Shown: positions 22,648-32,894, counted from the stretch's first letter. The stretch is DNA of 64,000 nt from Dendrobium chrysotoxum (GCA_019925795.1 CM034311.1:39473472-39537471); one strand, 5' to 3'. Notes: generated by a model not told the origin, from the letters alone. Made by a program: numbers and translations.

Positions 22648-23061
22648 CTACTCTATAGAGAACGGTTCTAGAGGTGGCATGTCGTCCTCCCCCTCAAGGA
22701 TCTCCACCTCTGGATTTTTCCTCTCCCGCGATGGGTTCAGATTTCCTTCTATGCCATGGCCGTCGGTGGTCTCTCTTACTTCTGATGTCGCCGGGTTTGT
22801 CTTCATCTCCATTAATTTTTTTAACATCTCATCCACAACGGTGAACTTTCCTTCCAACCTTTCATTGTTGGATGTGATTTGATTTTGAAAATCAAAAAAT
22901 TTTCCCTCCAAATCTGATTTCAACTGTCCGATTTCGCCCTCCAAGACTTTCACCTTCTTCCCGGCCATCTTCCCTTCACGAATCACAATGATTTCTCTTC
23001 CGGATGCCCAAATGTTTGCTGAAATTTCTGGATTTCAGCCGCCGATGGTCCCAAAAACGAT

Positions 23062-23073
23062 GCTCTGATACCA
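23062..23073 (-). promoter_or_regulatory. Primer-binding site, tRNA-iMet type
   Basis: The minus strand reads TGGTATCAGAGC three bases inside the 5' LTR, matching the complement of the 3' end of initiator-methionine tRNA. This is the usual minus-strand primer for chromoviruses. Confidence 0.92.
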
Positions 23074-23076
23074 ATT

Positions 23077-23598
23077 TGATAGGAAATACTTGTGTTCGCA
23101 AGTAACCCTAAGGGAATACTTGAGTTCATAAGCAAACCTAACTCAAAAATAGAGCAAACAGCAGGAAAACAGCCCAAAACCAGAGAAAAACAGAGGAAAA
23201 ACTGAATTAAAACCAAGCAAACACTTGAATTCCACTAGTAGATGATTGAAAGCAACAAAAGATACAACGTTCTTCAATTTGAGAGGAAGAACAACTCTCC
23301 AAAACTCTCTTGCAACACCAAGAGCCCAAGCACACAAACCCTAGATCTCAAATTGGATTCAAATTCAAGATAATCCCTTTTCCCTCCTAATCCCCCTAAT
23401 TAACCATAAATGATTCCTACAAAATACCCAAACAGCCCTTTGCATTCAAAAATTTCCCTCCCATGCAATCAATTTGGCCCCAAATGGGGCCCACCTTGTC
23501 CGCCCCCCTCCCTGCTCTTCCGCCTCCTGGAATAGACCTGGACCGATCCAGGCTGGACCAGTCCAGCCAGCCCCTCCTGGGCCGGCTCATGTGTAACA
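23077..23598 (-). repeat. 5' LTR of chromovirus
   Basis: 522 bp, TG...CA, nearly identical to 17723-18250. It lacks the 21-base insertion of the other LTR and has an extra ggctggaccagtcca-type duplication near 23550. Confidence 0.95.
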
Positions 23599-23802
23599 GA
23601 TAGCTGACCAACCCCTACAACATCAAATGTTGTGCCACAATCTTCTTCGGATCCTTCCTCACTATTTCTTATTGGCTTACTTGTCTCTCTCCAGAGCTCT
23701 TTCCATTTCCAACTCTCGCTCTCTCTTCCTCTCTCGTGCTGGTCCGCACTCTAAAACTCTTTGATCCCTCTCTACATCGCTTATTCTACCTCTGATCCCC
23801 CT

Positions 23803-23834
<32 letters not shown>

Positions 23835-24209
23835 ATTGCTCACATGTTCTTGTCACTTTAACATGTCACCTCTCTTACATCATCTTGTCGTTCTCTCACT
23901 CAGTTTTTTTGCTTCCTCCTATAATTCCTATAATTAGTTGAATATGAGTAGGTGAGGTCCAAAATCTTTTTTTTTTAAAGAAAATTTAAGGATATTACAC
24001 TATAAATCATTGGTCTCCAACTTCCAGATATTTATTTCAGATGCAAACTTGGCTATTTAATCCAAATTTTATCAGTAGCTCCTGGGAAAATAAGTGTGTG
24101 ATTAGCATATCTAAATTCTCTCTTTTACTTTAGCAGATCCTTAACTCTCACGTACGGCTTCCTGCTTGGTGTCTTTTCCCGTTTCCACTGTTTGCAAGTC
24201 GTTAAGGAG
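23599..24209 (+). promoter_or_regulatory. Promoter and 5' leader region of the RING gene
   Basis: This lies between the chromovirus and the RING coding start. It holds pyrimidine-rich sequence and a CT microsatellite (23809-23835), both common in plant 5' leaders. No clear TATA box was fixed. A possible leader exon ends at 24209 before a donor-like gtaatg. Confidence 0.4.
23809..23835. repeat. (CT)n microsatellite
   Basis: About 13 CT repeats in the probable leader or promoter of the RING gene. Confidence 0.9.
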
Positions 24210-24291
24210 GTAATGGCACTTTGTGTGCTCTATTTTCTCCATGTAGGTTAAATTTTGTTATCTTATTTTCTCGCTCTCTTGTACTTTGTAG
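24210..24291 (+). other. Probable intron just before the RING start codon
   Basis: A donor-like ag|gtaatg at 24210 and an acceptor tactttgtag|ATG at 24291 would define an 82-nt intron, a normal minimum size for plants, placing the start codon at the very beginning of the coding exon. The acceptor is convincing; the donor choice is inference. Confidence 0.45.
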
Positions 24292-25878
24292 ATGGATGCT
24301 GAATCACGTGAATTACCTCATGGATATTCTATTTCATTACAAGATTTGCAAGAGAACAGAGACGCTGTTTATCAAGAGGAACTCCTGGAGATGCAATGCA
24401 TAGTATGCAGAAGAAATTTTATACCATGGGTTGAAGTATACGAAGGTCTTGATCCATCAGGCTTATGCAGAGAGTGCAAATCCTTGGCTGTGGATGATAT
24501 TGAAACAGGCTTGACTGCCAGAAATCCTTGGGGAAGGCAGAGGAGAAGAACCTCAAGGTATGGGAGTTCAGAATCAGTAGAGAGTGTGTTTTCACAGCAG
24601 TTCTCACAGATGATTGGTTTGGCAAGACCAAATCGTGATCTACAGCTTGATGATGACACAACGGTTGCCATCCATCAGCGTCCAAGTTATACTTATAGGA
24701 ACTGGTTAAGAAGAGTGCGCAGGGTAAATTCTGATACTGATAACGATAGCATTGAACACATGGACTCTCTGTTTGGTGAGTCTGACTCACATATAAGTTT
24801 TGGTGGTTATGGAGGTGATTCAGATGCTTCAGTTGATGGGCATAGTATAATAGATAGGGAAATACTTAGCCCTCTCGATAATGAAAGCCGCATGCACACT
24901 GACACAGACATTGATCCTATGCATGCTGGTCTAGACCAATGGACTTCAGATGACCAGGGTGAAGATGGAGCATGGGAGGAGGTTAGCGTAGTAGAAGCAT
25001 CAATGCAGCTTCTGGAACCACATGGGCGCATCCAGGATACTAACAGTCCAAATGGAAGTGCCACAAGCCCCCAAAATGGTGCCTGGATTCGATGGCGTCT
25101 ACGTCCTGTTGATCTCTTTACTGATACAGATGAAATAGATATTTCCCCCTTTACTGGTAACTCAGGTGACTATATGGATGCACAAGGCTTTGAGGAGCTC
25201 CTTGAACAGCTCGCAGAAGCGGATAGCTCAAGAAGGGGGGCACCTCCGGCTGCAACTTCTTCTGTGCACAGTCTGCCTTGTGTGATCATATCAAAGGATC
25301 ACGAGAAAAATGGGACTGTTGTCTGTGCAGTTTGCAAAGATCCTTTATCAATTAATGCTGAAGCAAGGCAGCTTCCGTGCTTACACCTATATCACCCATC
25401 GTGTATATTACCATGGTTAAGAACTAGGAACTCCTGCCCCATTTGTCGATATGAACTTCCAACAGATGACCCAGAGTATGAGGAGGGAAAACATAGCAAT
25501 GTGAGAGCTGTTATCAATGAAATGCGGCATCAGGAGCCAGTTGATGAAATCTATTCTGATGAATCAAGTGATATAGGAGATGAAGCTAATGAGCATGATC
25601 AACATACAGAAAATCAACCTGATATGGATGGCAATGATGATGTCGAAGGCAGTTCTAACAATGGTGGCAATGGACAATGGTTTTTACTTGCTGCAGCTCC
25701 AATTGTGACCATTGTTGGTTTTGCTATTGCAACATGGATACGGAATTCCATGCCCATGGGAAGGATTCATTGCGGCGTTAGGGATCACGATATGCAGCAA
25801 TCTCACAGTTCTCCCGGTAGAATGATTCGTGCAAATAGGAACAGGAGATGGTGGTCCTTTTTTAGTGGTCAGGATTGA
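24292..25878 (+). CDS. RING-H2 E3 ubiquitin ligase with C-terminal membrane segment
   Basis: This is a 528-residue protein in one coding exon. A canonical RING-H2 finger lies at residues 345-385: Cys345, Cys348, Cys363, His365, His368, Cys371, Cys382, Cys385 (CX2CX14CXHX2HX2CX10CX2C). It would bind an E2 and direct ubiquitin transfer. Near the N-terminus a separate four-cysteine module (Cys36, Cys39, Cys59, Cys62) looks like a zinc ribbon. The middle is long, acidic and low in predicted structure (many Asp, Ser, Glu). Residues 463-483 (FLLAAAPIVTIVGFAIATWI) form one hydrophobic helix followed by an Arg-rich tail, suggesting a tail-anchored membrane protein. ATG 24292 directly follows a splice acceptor and starts a sensible N-terminus. 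It resembles plant RING/U-box superfamily proteins; substrate and exact member are unknown. Confidence 0.9.
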   Translation: MDAESRELPHGYSISLQDLQENRDAVYQEELLEMQCIVCRRNFIPWVEVYEGLDPSGLCRECKSLAVDDIETGLTARNPWGRQRRRTSRYGSSESVESVFSQQFSQMIGLARPNRDLQLDDDTTVAIHQRPSYTYRNWLRRVRRVNSDTDNDSIEHMDSLFGESDSHISFGGYGGDSDASVDGHSIIDREILSPLDNESRMHTDTDIDPMHAGLDQWTSDDQGEDGAWEEVSVVEASMQLLEPHGRIQDTNSPNGSATSPQNGAWIRWRLRPVDLFTDTDEIDISPFTGNSGDYMDAQGFEELLEQLAEADSSRRGAPPAATSSVHSLPCVIISKDHEKNGTVVCAVCKDPLSINAEARQLPCLHLYHPSCILPWLRTRNSCPICRYELPTDDPEYEEGKHSNVRAVINEMRHQEPVDEIYSDESSDIGDEANEHDQHTENQPDMDGNDDVEGSSNNGGNGQWFLLAAAPIVTIVGFAIATWIRNSMPMGRIHCGVRDHDMQQSHSSPGRMIRANRNRRWWSFFSGQD

Positions 25879-26134
25879 CTTCACTGTCTCTCGGCTTTCG
25901 GTGCAGGAAAACCTTCTCTCTTAGCGTTCAGACATCTTCTAATCAGAAATAAACAAAAATGGCCTGCAAGGATTGGCATTGTTTTTTTACAGACATCTTC
26001 TGCCTTGATGTTCATCCGGACCAAGTGTTTGATGCAACCCTATGCAGCAGTTAGTGAAATCAATTTTACGTGGGTGTTTGTTTCATCAGCTTTTATTGAC
26101 TTGTTTTTTTTTTCACTTCGTGTGACTGGTTTCG
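25879..26134 (+). other. Probable 3' UTR of the RING gene
   Basis: Non-coding sequence after the RING stop, with an aataaac motif near 25947 that could act as a polyadenylation signal. The motif cagacatcttct occurs twice (about 25929 and 25990). The RTE insertion at 26135 follows. Confidence 0.45.
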
Positions 26135-27642
26135 TTTATCGGCGTATTAGTAAAACCGAAGTTAGAGAGGCTTTAAAGAAAATGAAGTGTGGAAAAGCTG
26201 TTGGACCTGATGATATTTCAATAGAGGCGTGGAAATACTTAGGAGATGAAGCAATTTCTTGGATTACTAAATTTTTTAATACTATTTTGAAGACTAAAAA
26301 GATGTCAGATGAGTGGAGAATGAGTGTGTTGTTTCCTATTTTAAGAATAAAGGTGATGCACAAACTTGTGTGAATTATAGAGGAATTAAGTTATTGTGTC
26401 ATACTTTAAAACTATAGGAGCGAGTTATGGAGCGTAGGTTGCGGCGTGATACTAATGTTTCTCAAAATCAGTTTGTATTCATGTCGGGTAGGTCTACTAT
26501 GGAAGCCATATATTTATTGAGAGGTTTGATGGAAAAATATAGAGAGAATGAGGAGGATCTACATATGATATTTATTGATTTAGAGAAAACATATGATTAA
26601 GTTTCAAGAGAAGTGCTACGGAGAGTTATTGAAAAGAAAGGAGTTAATAATGCTTATATTCAAATCACTAAAGATATGTGTGCAGGAGCTATTACTTATG
26701 TCCAAACACAAGGTGGTTTGACCAAGTATTTTCCTATTTCGGTTTGATTACATCAAGGATCAGCCTTAAGCCCATATCTTTTTGCTTTAGTCATGGATGT
26801 TCCCACTAGACATTTGCAAGAGGATGTACCTTGGTGTATGCTTTTTGCTGATGATATTCTTCTTGTTGATAAGACTAGAGAGGGAGTTGAAGGTAAACTT
26901 GAATTATGAAGGTCAACTTTAGAGTCTAAAGGTTTTCGCTTGAGAGATCTAAAACTGATTATTTGGAGTGTAATTTTAGTAGTAATAGACCTAGTGAGGG
27001 GATTGTGACTTTGGGCGATCAAGTCATTAATAAGAGTACACATTTTAGATATCTTGGATCTATTGTTTAGAGTGATGGTGAAATAGATGTTGATATTATC
27101 AGTAGAATTCAAGTTGGATGGTTGAAGTGGAGGAATGCATCGGGCTTGTTGTATGATAGAAAAGTCCCCCTCAAACTTAAGAGAAAATTCTATAAGATGG
27201 TGGTGAGATCTGTAATGCTTTATGGTGCACAATGTTGGCCATTAAAAGAGAAGCATAATACTAAGTTAAGTGTTGCAGAGATGAGGATGCTCAGGTGGAT
27301 GAGTGGATTTATCCTTAGAGACATCATACGAAATGAGCATATACGGGAAAAGGTTGGAGTAGCTCCAGTGGAAGATAAGATTAGAGAGTCGCCTTAGATG
27401 GTTTGGTCACATAAAATGATAGCCTTCCGATGACCCGGTTAGGAAAGCAGCTGTATTAGATTTGACTTATATTAAGAAAGGTAGAGGTATACCTAAAAAG
27501 ACTTGGCTAGAAAATATTAGAAATGATCTTTCTTTTTTAGATTTAAATGAGAATTTGACTTTTAACATGTCACAATAGAAAAAAAAAACATTCATGTAGC
27601 CAAACCCACATAGTGGGATAACGACTTGATGTTGTTGTTGTT
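26135..27642 (+). mobile_element. RTE-type LINE, 5'-truncated, inactivated
   Basis: Translation across frameshifts and stops gives RTE-clade reverse transcriptase blocks in order. These are EVREALKKMKCGKAVGPDDI (26160), FRFMSG-like and RSTMEAIYLLRGLMEKYREN (26490), IFIDLEKTYD, LHQGSALSPYLFALVMD (26750), the catalytic LFADDILLVD (26846), HFRYLGSIV, then the C-terminal domain (27122-27560). It ends with the gtagcc...cacatagtgggata block and (TTG)n. Imperfect 11-bp repeats gactggtttcg (26124-26134) and gtcttgtttcg (27643-27653) flank it as a likely target duplication. Endonuclease is missing. It inserted about 256 bp behind the RING stop codon. Confidence 0.85.
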
Positions 27643-27884
27643 GTCTTGTTTCGCAATGAAGCAATATGGCAAATGACCGCCCTTGTCTTGGGGAACTGAG
27701 AATTAGTTTCACATTCTTATAATATTCTGAATCAATTTTGGCATGCAGGTAGGCATCTTGCTTTTTGTGTTTTGCTTTAAATATCATGTCATTGTTGTTT
27801 AATATTCCTTGAACTAGTATGATTCAAATGAAATGATAGGTAAATACATGAATACTGGGAAAGAATGCAAATCAGTATTTAAGA
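27643..27884. other. Short intergenic stretch, nothing recognised
   Basis: This could include displaced 3' UTR of the RING gene, split off by the RTE insertion; no feature is visible. Confidence 0.3.
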
Positions 27885-28520
27885 GGTGTAAGTAAGCCAA
27901 GTCGGCTTGAGATCGACTCATTTATGAGCTCATGAGTTTAGCTATCGAGCCACAAATTTGAGCTCGAGTTTGAGCTCAGCCTGACCCGACTCGTAAGCTT
28001 GTTGAGCAGCTTCATTATCTTAAAACAACCACAACAACAACATCATCAAACCTTTATCCCACCATTTGGTCGGCTACATGAATTTTTTTTCTCCATTGTG
28101 TCATGTTAAAAGTTAAATTCACATTTAAATCTAATAAAGAAAGGTCATTTCTAATATTTTCTAACCAAGTCTTTTTAGGTGAACATCTACATTTCTTAAC
28201 ATAAGTCAAATATAATACATCTACTTTTCTAACTTGGTCATCGTAAGGCCGCCATTTTATGTGCAATATATAATACACTTAACCTTTTTAAATTAATTCT
28301 ATATTTAAAATAAAAATTCTTAAAAAATAAAAAAATTTAATTTAAAACAAAGAAATCGAGCTTAACAATCTATTCAAGCTTGTGCTTCCCAAATGAGCTC
28401 GAGCCTATAAATTTTTTAACGAGTCGAGCTCGGGCTTAATAAATGAGCTCGAGTTCAGCAAGAATTAAACAAGCTTAACTTGATTAAGCATACATTCGAC
28501 TCGACTCGTTTATATCTTTG
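27885..28520. mobile_element. GAGCTCGAG-rich element interrupted by an RTE fragment
   Basis: Both outer parts (27890-28015 and 28370-28510) are dense in gagctcgag, cgactcg and aagcttg words in complementary arrangement, and could pair as a foldback. The left part begins gaggtgtaagtaagccaagt. Such composition is common in plant hAT-type miniature elements. An RTE 3' fragment (28024-28263) lies between the two arms. Exact termini and target duplication were not found. Confidence 0.35.
28024..28263 (-). mobile_element. RTE-type LINE 3' fragment
   Basis: The minus strand encodes HIKWRPYDDQVRKVDVLYLT and KKTWLENIRNDLSLLDLNVN, then the gtagccgacc...gtgggataaaggttt block and a (TTG)n-like tail at 28024-28036. 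It is the same family as the copies at 13410, 26135 and 42071, truncated after the region for the WFGH motif. Confidence 0.8.
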
Positions 28521-28962
28521 TAAGCTCTGTATGCTAATCCATCCTCTTCCTCCAAGGTTCTAAGAATAACATTTGGTTTGATAAAAGAATCAAGGCAACA
28601 GAAAAGAAATGATTCTGAAAATGTCAAGACATTAAAGGGCCTTTTTCAGGCAGTAGACCTCTTTAAAGAACTGATTTCCTTAAAGCGCTTTCTATGTATA
28701 TTTGGCTCGAGAGATTTGGGGGTTTTAGAGCATCTGATTTTGTGAAAGTGCATTTTTTACGCCCCTTTTATTTTCATAATCATATGGTTTTTTTGTGGTA
28801 TAATAGCATTTAATTTGATAAAAGAATGAAAAAAAAATGGTATGAGAATGTCTTAATACAATTTGTATCATTGATATTTCAACCTAATAATAAAGTACTA
28901 AATATATAATATTTGGCAGAGAACATTGATGCCTTGGGTATATTGAATCAAGGAACTTCTTA
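28521..28962. other. Intergenic, nothing recognised
   Basis: AT-rich, no reading frame or assigned repeat. Confidence 0.4.
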
Positions 28963-29077
28963 GGCTTTATGTCTTTATATGAGATAATTTTAGATCACTA
29001 TTTTTTTCTGCTTTTAATAAATTTTTATACTAAAAAATAGTTTTATAAAAAGTTAGAAAGCTATCCCAAACGAAACC
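28963..29077. mobile_element. Tourist-like foldback MITE (family T)
   Basis: It starts GGCTTTATGTC and ends CTATCCCAAACGAAACC, with TTA on both sides (28960-28962, 29078-29080). The right half matches the family consensus at 32378; the left half is more diverged. Confidence 0.6.
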
Positions 29078-29293
29078 TTAGCCTAAAGTTATTGGAGAAA
29101 GCAAAAATATAGATTGCATCTCCACATTTTTTTTCCTTATGATTGATTGAACAAAATTTCTAAACCTCTATATTCTATTTCTTCAAAAAAGGTGGATGTT
29201 GTTGCCTTGCTTTAAATATACATGCAAAGGTTTGAATGCTTAAAAACATGGTGGAGAGACTATTTTTGTAGTTCTCCAGATAAAGATTAGAGC

Positions 29294-29295
<2 letters not shown>

Positions 29296-29334
<39 letters not shown>
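29296..29334. repeat. (CT)n microsatellite
   Basis: About 19 CT repeats in intergenic DNA. Confidence 0.9.
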
Positions 29335-29339
<5 letters not shown>

Positions 29340-29398
29340 TTGTTTTGGCATGTGTCATGTTGTGAAAGTTCTATATCGTGCTAGACAAATTTTAAAAT

Positions 29399-29670
29399 GG
29401 GGGATTTACATACATACCACTTTATTTCATGTTATTTACATGTCTAACACCCAAAATATTAATATTATATGGATACCACCCATATACAACTTTAATATCA
29501 AATATACCGCTCCTATATTTCATTCGTATCACTTATACCATCCTATAATCTTTAATATTTCATTTTATGCACCCATATTTGTTCTATGGGTGGTAGGCAT
29601 ATAATATGAATGTTTTGCGTGTTAGATACGTAAATAGCATGAAATAAAGTGGTATGTATGTAAATACCCC
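29399..29670. mobile_element. MITE with ~50-bp terminal inverted repeats
   Basis: The left end ggggatttacatacatacca continues with ctttatttcatg. The right end is its near-perfect inverse (catgaaataaag, then tggtatgtatgtaaatac, then ccc). The complementarity continues through gtctaacac/gtgttagata. The interior is AT-rich and non-coding. The target duplication was not resolved, so the superfamily is open. Confidence 0.8.
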
Positions 29671-32377
29671 TATTATTTATTATAAAATATCTTAAAGCAT
29701 TAATACTTTATTTAATCTCTTTTTCCTCCTCTTCATTTCAGCTAAACAAAGAATGGTTTGGGAGAATAAGAGAGAAAATGAGGAGGGAGAAAAAGAAGGC
29801 TTAGATTTGGAGGTCGCAGAGTGATTTTCATCAGTCGGCCTAGTTAGAAAATTTGCTCATCTCGCTGTAAGGAACATTTACCCTATTTCTGATTTTAATA
29901 TTTTTGTATTTTTTATATTTGTTTTGATCAAATTTATATTTTTATTACTAAAAAACGTGAATAATTTTGTATTAGTAAAACTTTCACCATGTAACTTTTT
30001 ATATGTTATAGAGATCAATATATAAATAATTTTTATATTTATTTAAGATTTTTCACCGAGTGATTTTGAAATAACAGTGATTTTTACATATTCAGAAATT
30101 AATTTTGACCTCTAAAAATAGTGTTTTAGTTCAATTAAAGCTTCAGAATGCTGTATTACATAATCTCTACTAATTTGGTTAATTTTTGAAAATATGATTT
30201 TTTTTTTCTCAGTAGGGTTTTTTGTTGCCCGCCATTATGACATTTTAGCACTTTCTTAATTAAGATCAATTATGATTTATTTATTACAATGCATTAAAAA
30301 TAAATGTGGATATGTGATTGAGTAATAGCTAATCGTTATTATTGTTATAATATTATAAAAAGAATGTGTGTGTGTAAAAGATAAGTAAATATTGATTGAC
30401 CCGTTGGTTGGAGGCTGATTGACTTGTACAAGATGGTGAGCATACATACTTTTCTTTAAATACTGTGATTTATTATTATCCTCTACTGATTCACGTGATA
30501 CTGGTTGAGAGTTATGAGGAGTTATTACTTTGCCAACAGGCAAATAGTTACGACTGTGTTTACTAAGCCAACGATTACCAACTACTAATTATTGATTACT
30601 GAATAATAATATGATAGTCAGAACTTCTTACTTATTTAGTGTGGCTACTAAATACATGTTATTGAGGTAATTTTTTAATTATTATACGAATTTATTATTG
30701 CTACGCAGATTTATTATTACTGTATTATTTTATTGCTCATACTACTTCACTACTATTGCTACTGATATAGACACAGATAATATTTGATATTACTAATTCA
30801 CTATACTGATAATAAGCTTATGACATGCTGAGTATGTAAGATACTAATTTAATATTGATTTAGAATACTTGGATAGTATGTGAACACTACTGTATTGATA
30901 TGATTTCGGTAGTCTTTACCGATGTTTTAGTTTCACCATTTTATACAATTTTTTTATTGATTGATAGTACTGATACGACGACTACTTTAGTGATTCAACA
31001 TCTATACTGATTTACTAGCTTTCATATTGTACTATTTTACTATTTATAAATTTTACTACTACTGTATGTAAGCTTTATTGTTTCTACATAGATTCATGAT
31101 CATATAAATGTTATTGTTATGATTAGACTGTTGACATGCATACTACTCCTTTACCTTGTGTTGAGTTTAGTTGTAGGTTTTGGTGACCTGTTAGACTTTT
31201 TAGCTCATTATATATATAGATTTTCAAGTCAGGGCAGAGAATCATGTGTGTTAGATTGATCAGATCAGGATTTTTCTTATTCTATTTCTTTTTATTTTAA
31301 TTATTTTTTTGTACTCAGGATAAAATAGTGATAGTATGATTATATAGATCATGAGTAGTGTATATAATTTTTTGGAAAATTATTATAAATGTACATGATG
31401 TTTTGAATTATAGAATTTATTTCTGCTGTTTATACTAATAAATGATACTAAATAACTCTAGTTTTTGTATGTTAAAAAATAAAAGAATAATTTTTCAAAA
31501 ATTATGGGGCATCACAAAGACCATCCATGTCACCCTTAGTTGCATATGGGATCTTTTAACACCATTTTGTCTATCTACTAATGATTGTTCTATAGTTATT
31601 CTAGGGCAAGGATTGTCTTGACCATATTTAGTAGTACCCTCAAACTCCTTGTATCACTATCACTAGGTATACTTCAAGAGTTTGATCTTTAACCTGCATT
31701 TTTTTATTCATTTTCTCTAAGTAATAAAAAAGGGAGATCTTTGTAGATTATATCAACTATTTCATTTTCTTCATGTTAGGCCCTATAATTTTTCTTTTTG
31801 AAGAGTTTTCACATGAAAATCTCTTTTTTCTTGCTTACTTTACTTGTCTAATTAATATTGTTAATGATCTCATCTCTGGCCTCCTCAATCCCAACTCAAG
31901 ATAAGTTCAAAATTATTTGATACGACTCAAATTGAACCAACTCTTGTCATAGGTTGACACAATCCGATCTATTTAAGCAAGTCATAGCTTGTTAACTTCA
32001 ATTCTAGTCAAAAAAATAGATTTGATCTTAGTAAATTTTCAATCTCTTATGATAAGTTCTTAGTCTAACACTCATACTTTTTATTTTGATCTCTAAGGAG
32101 CTCAATCTCATCCAAATTAGACTCAATTCAAATTCTATTCGAGCCGAGCATATCAATTTGTATGTATGAAAATATATGTGCATATATATATTCATTCCTT
32201 AAAAAAGTTAAATATATTAAGATATATTCATTTTAATATGGTCGATCTAATTCAAGCTTAATTCAATTTTGAGCTAAAAGTCTGTTTGTGAGATCTCGAT
32301 CACAATTGCATTTAGGTACTATTTCGTTGCTTTTTAAAATTTTTTATATTGAAAAGTTGTTTTTAATTGAAGTTTTA
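29671..32377. other. AT-rich intergenic DNA, no genes seen
   Basis: Short AT-rich stretches with repeated tactactg/attactg words around 30.5-31.1 kb; no open frame with recognisable content and no clear element ends. Confidence 0.5.
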
Positions 32378-32497
32378 GGCTTCGTTTGGGACGGCTTTCT
32401 TACTGCTTCTTAAAGCAGCTTTTTAGTATAAAAATTTTAAAATTTATGCTAGAAAGATGCTTTAAAAAGCAGTAAGAAAGTCATCCCAAATGAAGCC
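32378..32497. mobile_element. Tourist-like foldback MITE (family T), TTA duplication
   Basis: This is a 120-bp near-perfect palindrome: GGCTTCGTTTGGGACGGCTT at the left and CATCCCAAATGAAGCC at the right, with inner arms ttactgcttcttaaagcagc and gctttaaaaagcagtaag. TTA flanks both sides (32375-32377, 32498-32500), the signature of PIF/Harbinger insertions. It lies about 430 bp upstream of the reticulon TATA box. Confidence 0.85.
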
Positions 32498-32811
32498 TTA
32501 AAAATTATTTTTCTCACAATTGTTTTACAGTCATCTTTAAAAAGAGCTGCAGCTATCCCAAACAGATATTGAGTTTATCAATCTATTCGTTGGCATCAAT
32601 CCAAGCTAAAAATCAACATATATTTCAAGCAAATTTATAGCACCTCTCGAACATATCAAAATATCAGATAAGAATAATTTATAAGTAACCCAAAATTTTG
32701 TAAGAAATTTTTTATTCCATACAGTTGCGTTAAATATTTAAGCCGCGGAGATTCTCCCAGCCGTTGGATCTGAATATCCACCTCAGCCGTCGGATGAATA
32801 AGAAAATACAG

Positions 32812-32818
32812 TATATAA
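32812..32818 (+). promoter_or_regulatory. TATA box of the reticulon gene
   Basis: tatataa in the context acagtatataagaacccc, about 140 bp before a leader splice donor. This would place transcription start near 32843. Confidence 0.65.
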
Positions 32819-32894
32819 GAACCCCGCCTTTTCCTCCTACGCCAGTTTCAGTTTTTGAACCCCGCCTTTTCCTCCTACGCCACTTTCAGTTTTT
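32819..32894 (+). repeat. 38-bp tandem duplication at the reticulon transcription start
   Basis: Two 38-bp units (32819-32856 and 32857-32894) beginning gaaccccgccttttcctcct differ at one base (gccagttt versus gccacttt). The array spans the expected start site, so the duplication could offer two initiation regions. Confidence 0.85.

Larger units (their letters stand above)
18136..22986 (-). pseudogene. Chromovirus gag-pol polyprotein with three stop codons
   Basis: One uninterrupted frame of 1617 codons from ATG 22986 to the stop at 18136 contains just three internal stops: TAG at 22648-22650, TGA at 21169-21171 and TGA at 18397-18399. In order the frame shows a coiled-coil-like N-terminus; the gag core (KALAWYQWRDMRRPIRSW); a CX2C...GHRC zinc knuckle; protease with DSGAT; and reverse transcriptase with DLKSGYHQIR and FFDDILVYS. 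RNase H (TDASGYGLGAVL), the integrase HHCC zinc finger and DDE core (DFIDGLP, VSDRD, and the Glu region after HPQTDGQTEVVN), and a chromodomain (VLIKWKSLPDFDTTWEPLE) follow. The two TGA codons are of a kind readily made by cytosine deamination. An alternative is programmed readthrough, which I consider less likely because the stops lie at unusual places. Confidence 0.93.
17723..23598 (-). mobile_element. Complete Ty3/gypsy chromovirus, target duplication GATAG
   Basis: This is a full-length 5876-bp element. Two LTRs of 528 and 522 bp (17723-18250 and 23077-23598) bound an internal region, with GATAG on both outer sides (17718-17722 and 23599-23603). Next to the right LTR, the minus strand reads TGGTATCAGAGC, complementary to the 3' end of initiator-methionine tRNA. 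Next to the left LTR is a purine-rich tract. The internal frame encodes gag, protease, reverse transcriptase, RNase H, integrase and a C-terminal chromodomain, the order of chromoviruses. The compact size suggests a Reina- or Galadriel-like clade, which is inference. Few LTR differences indicate a recent insertion, yet three in-frame stops make it non-autonomous. Confidence 0.96.

Noticed and set aside
18879..22882. Many plus-strand frames opposite the gag-pol region
   Set aside because: Shadows of the minus-strand polyprotein, without recognisable domains.
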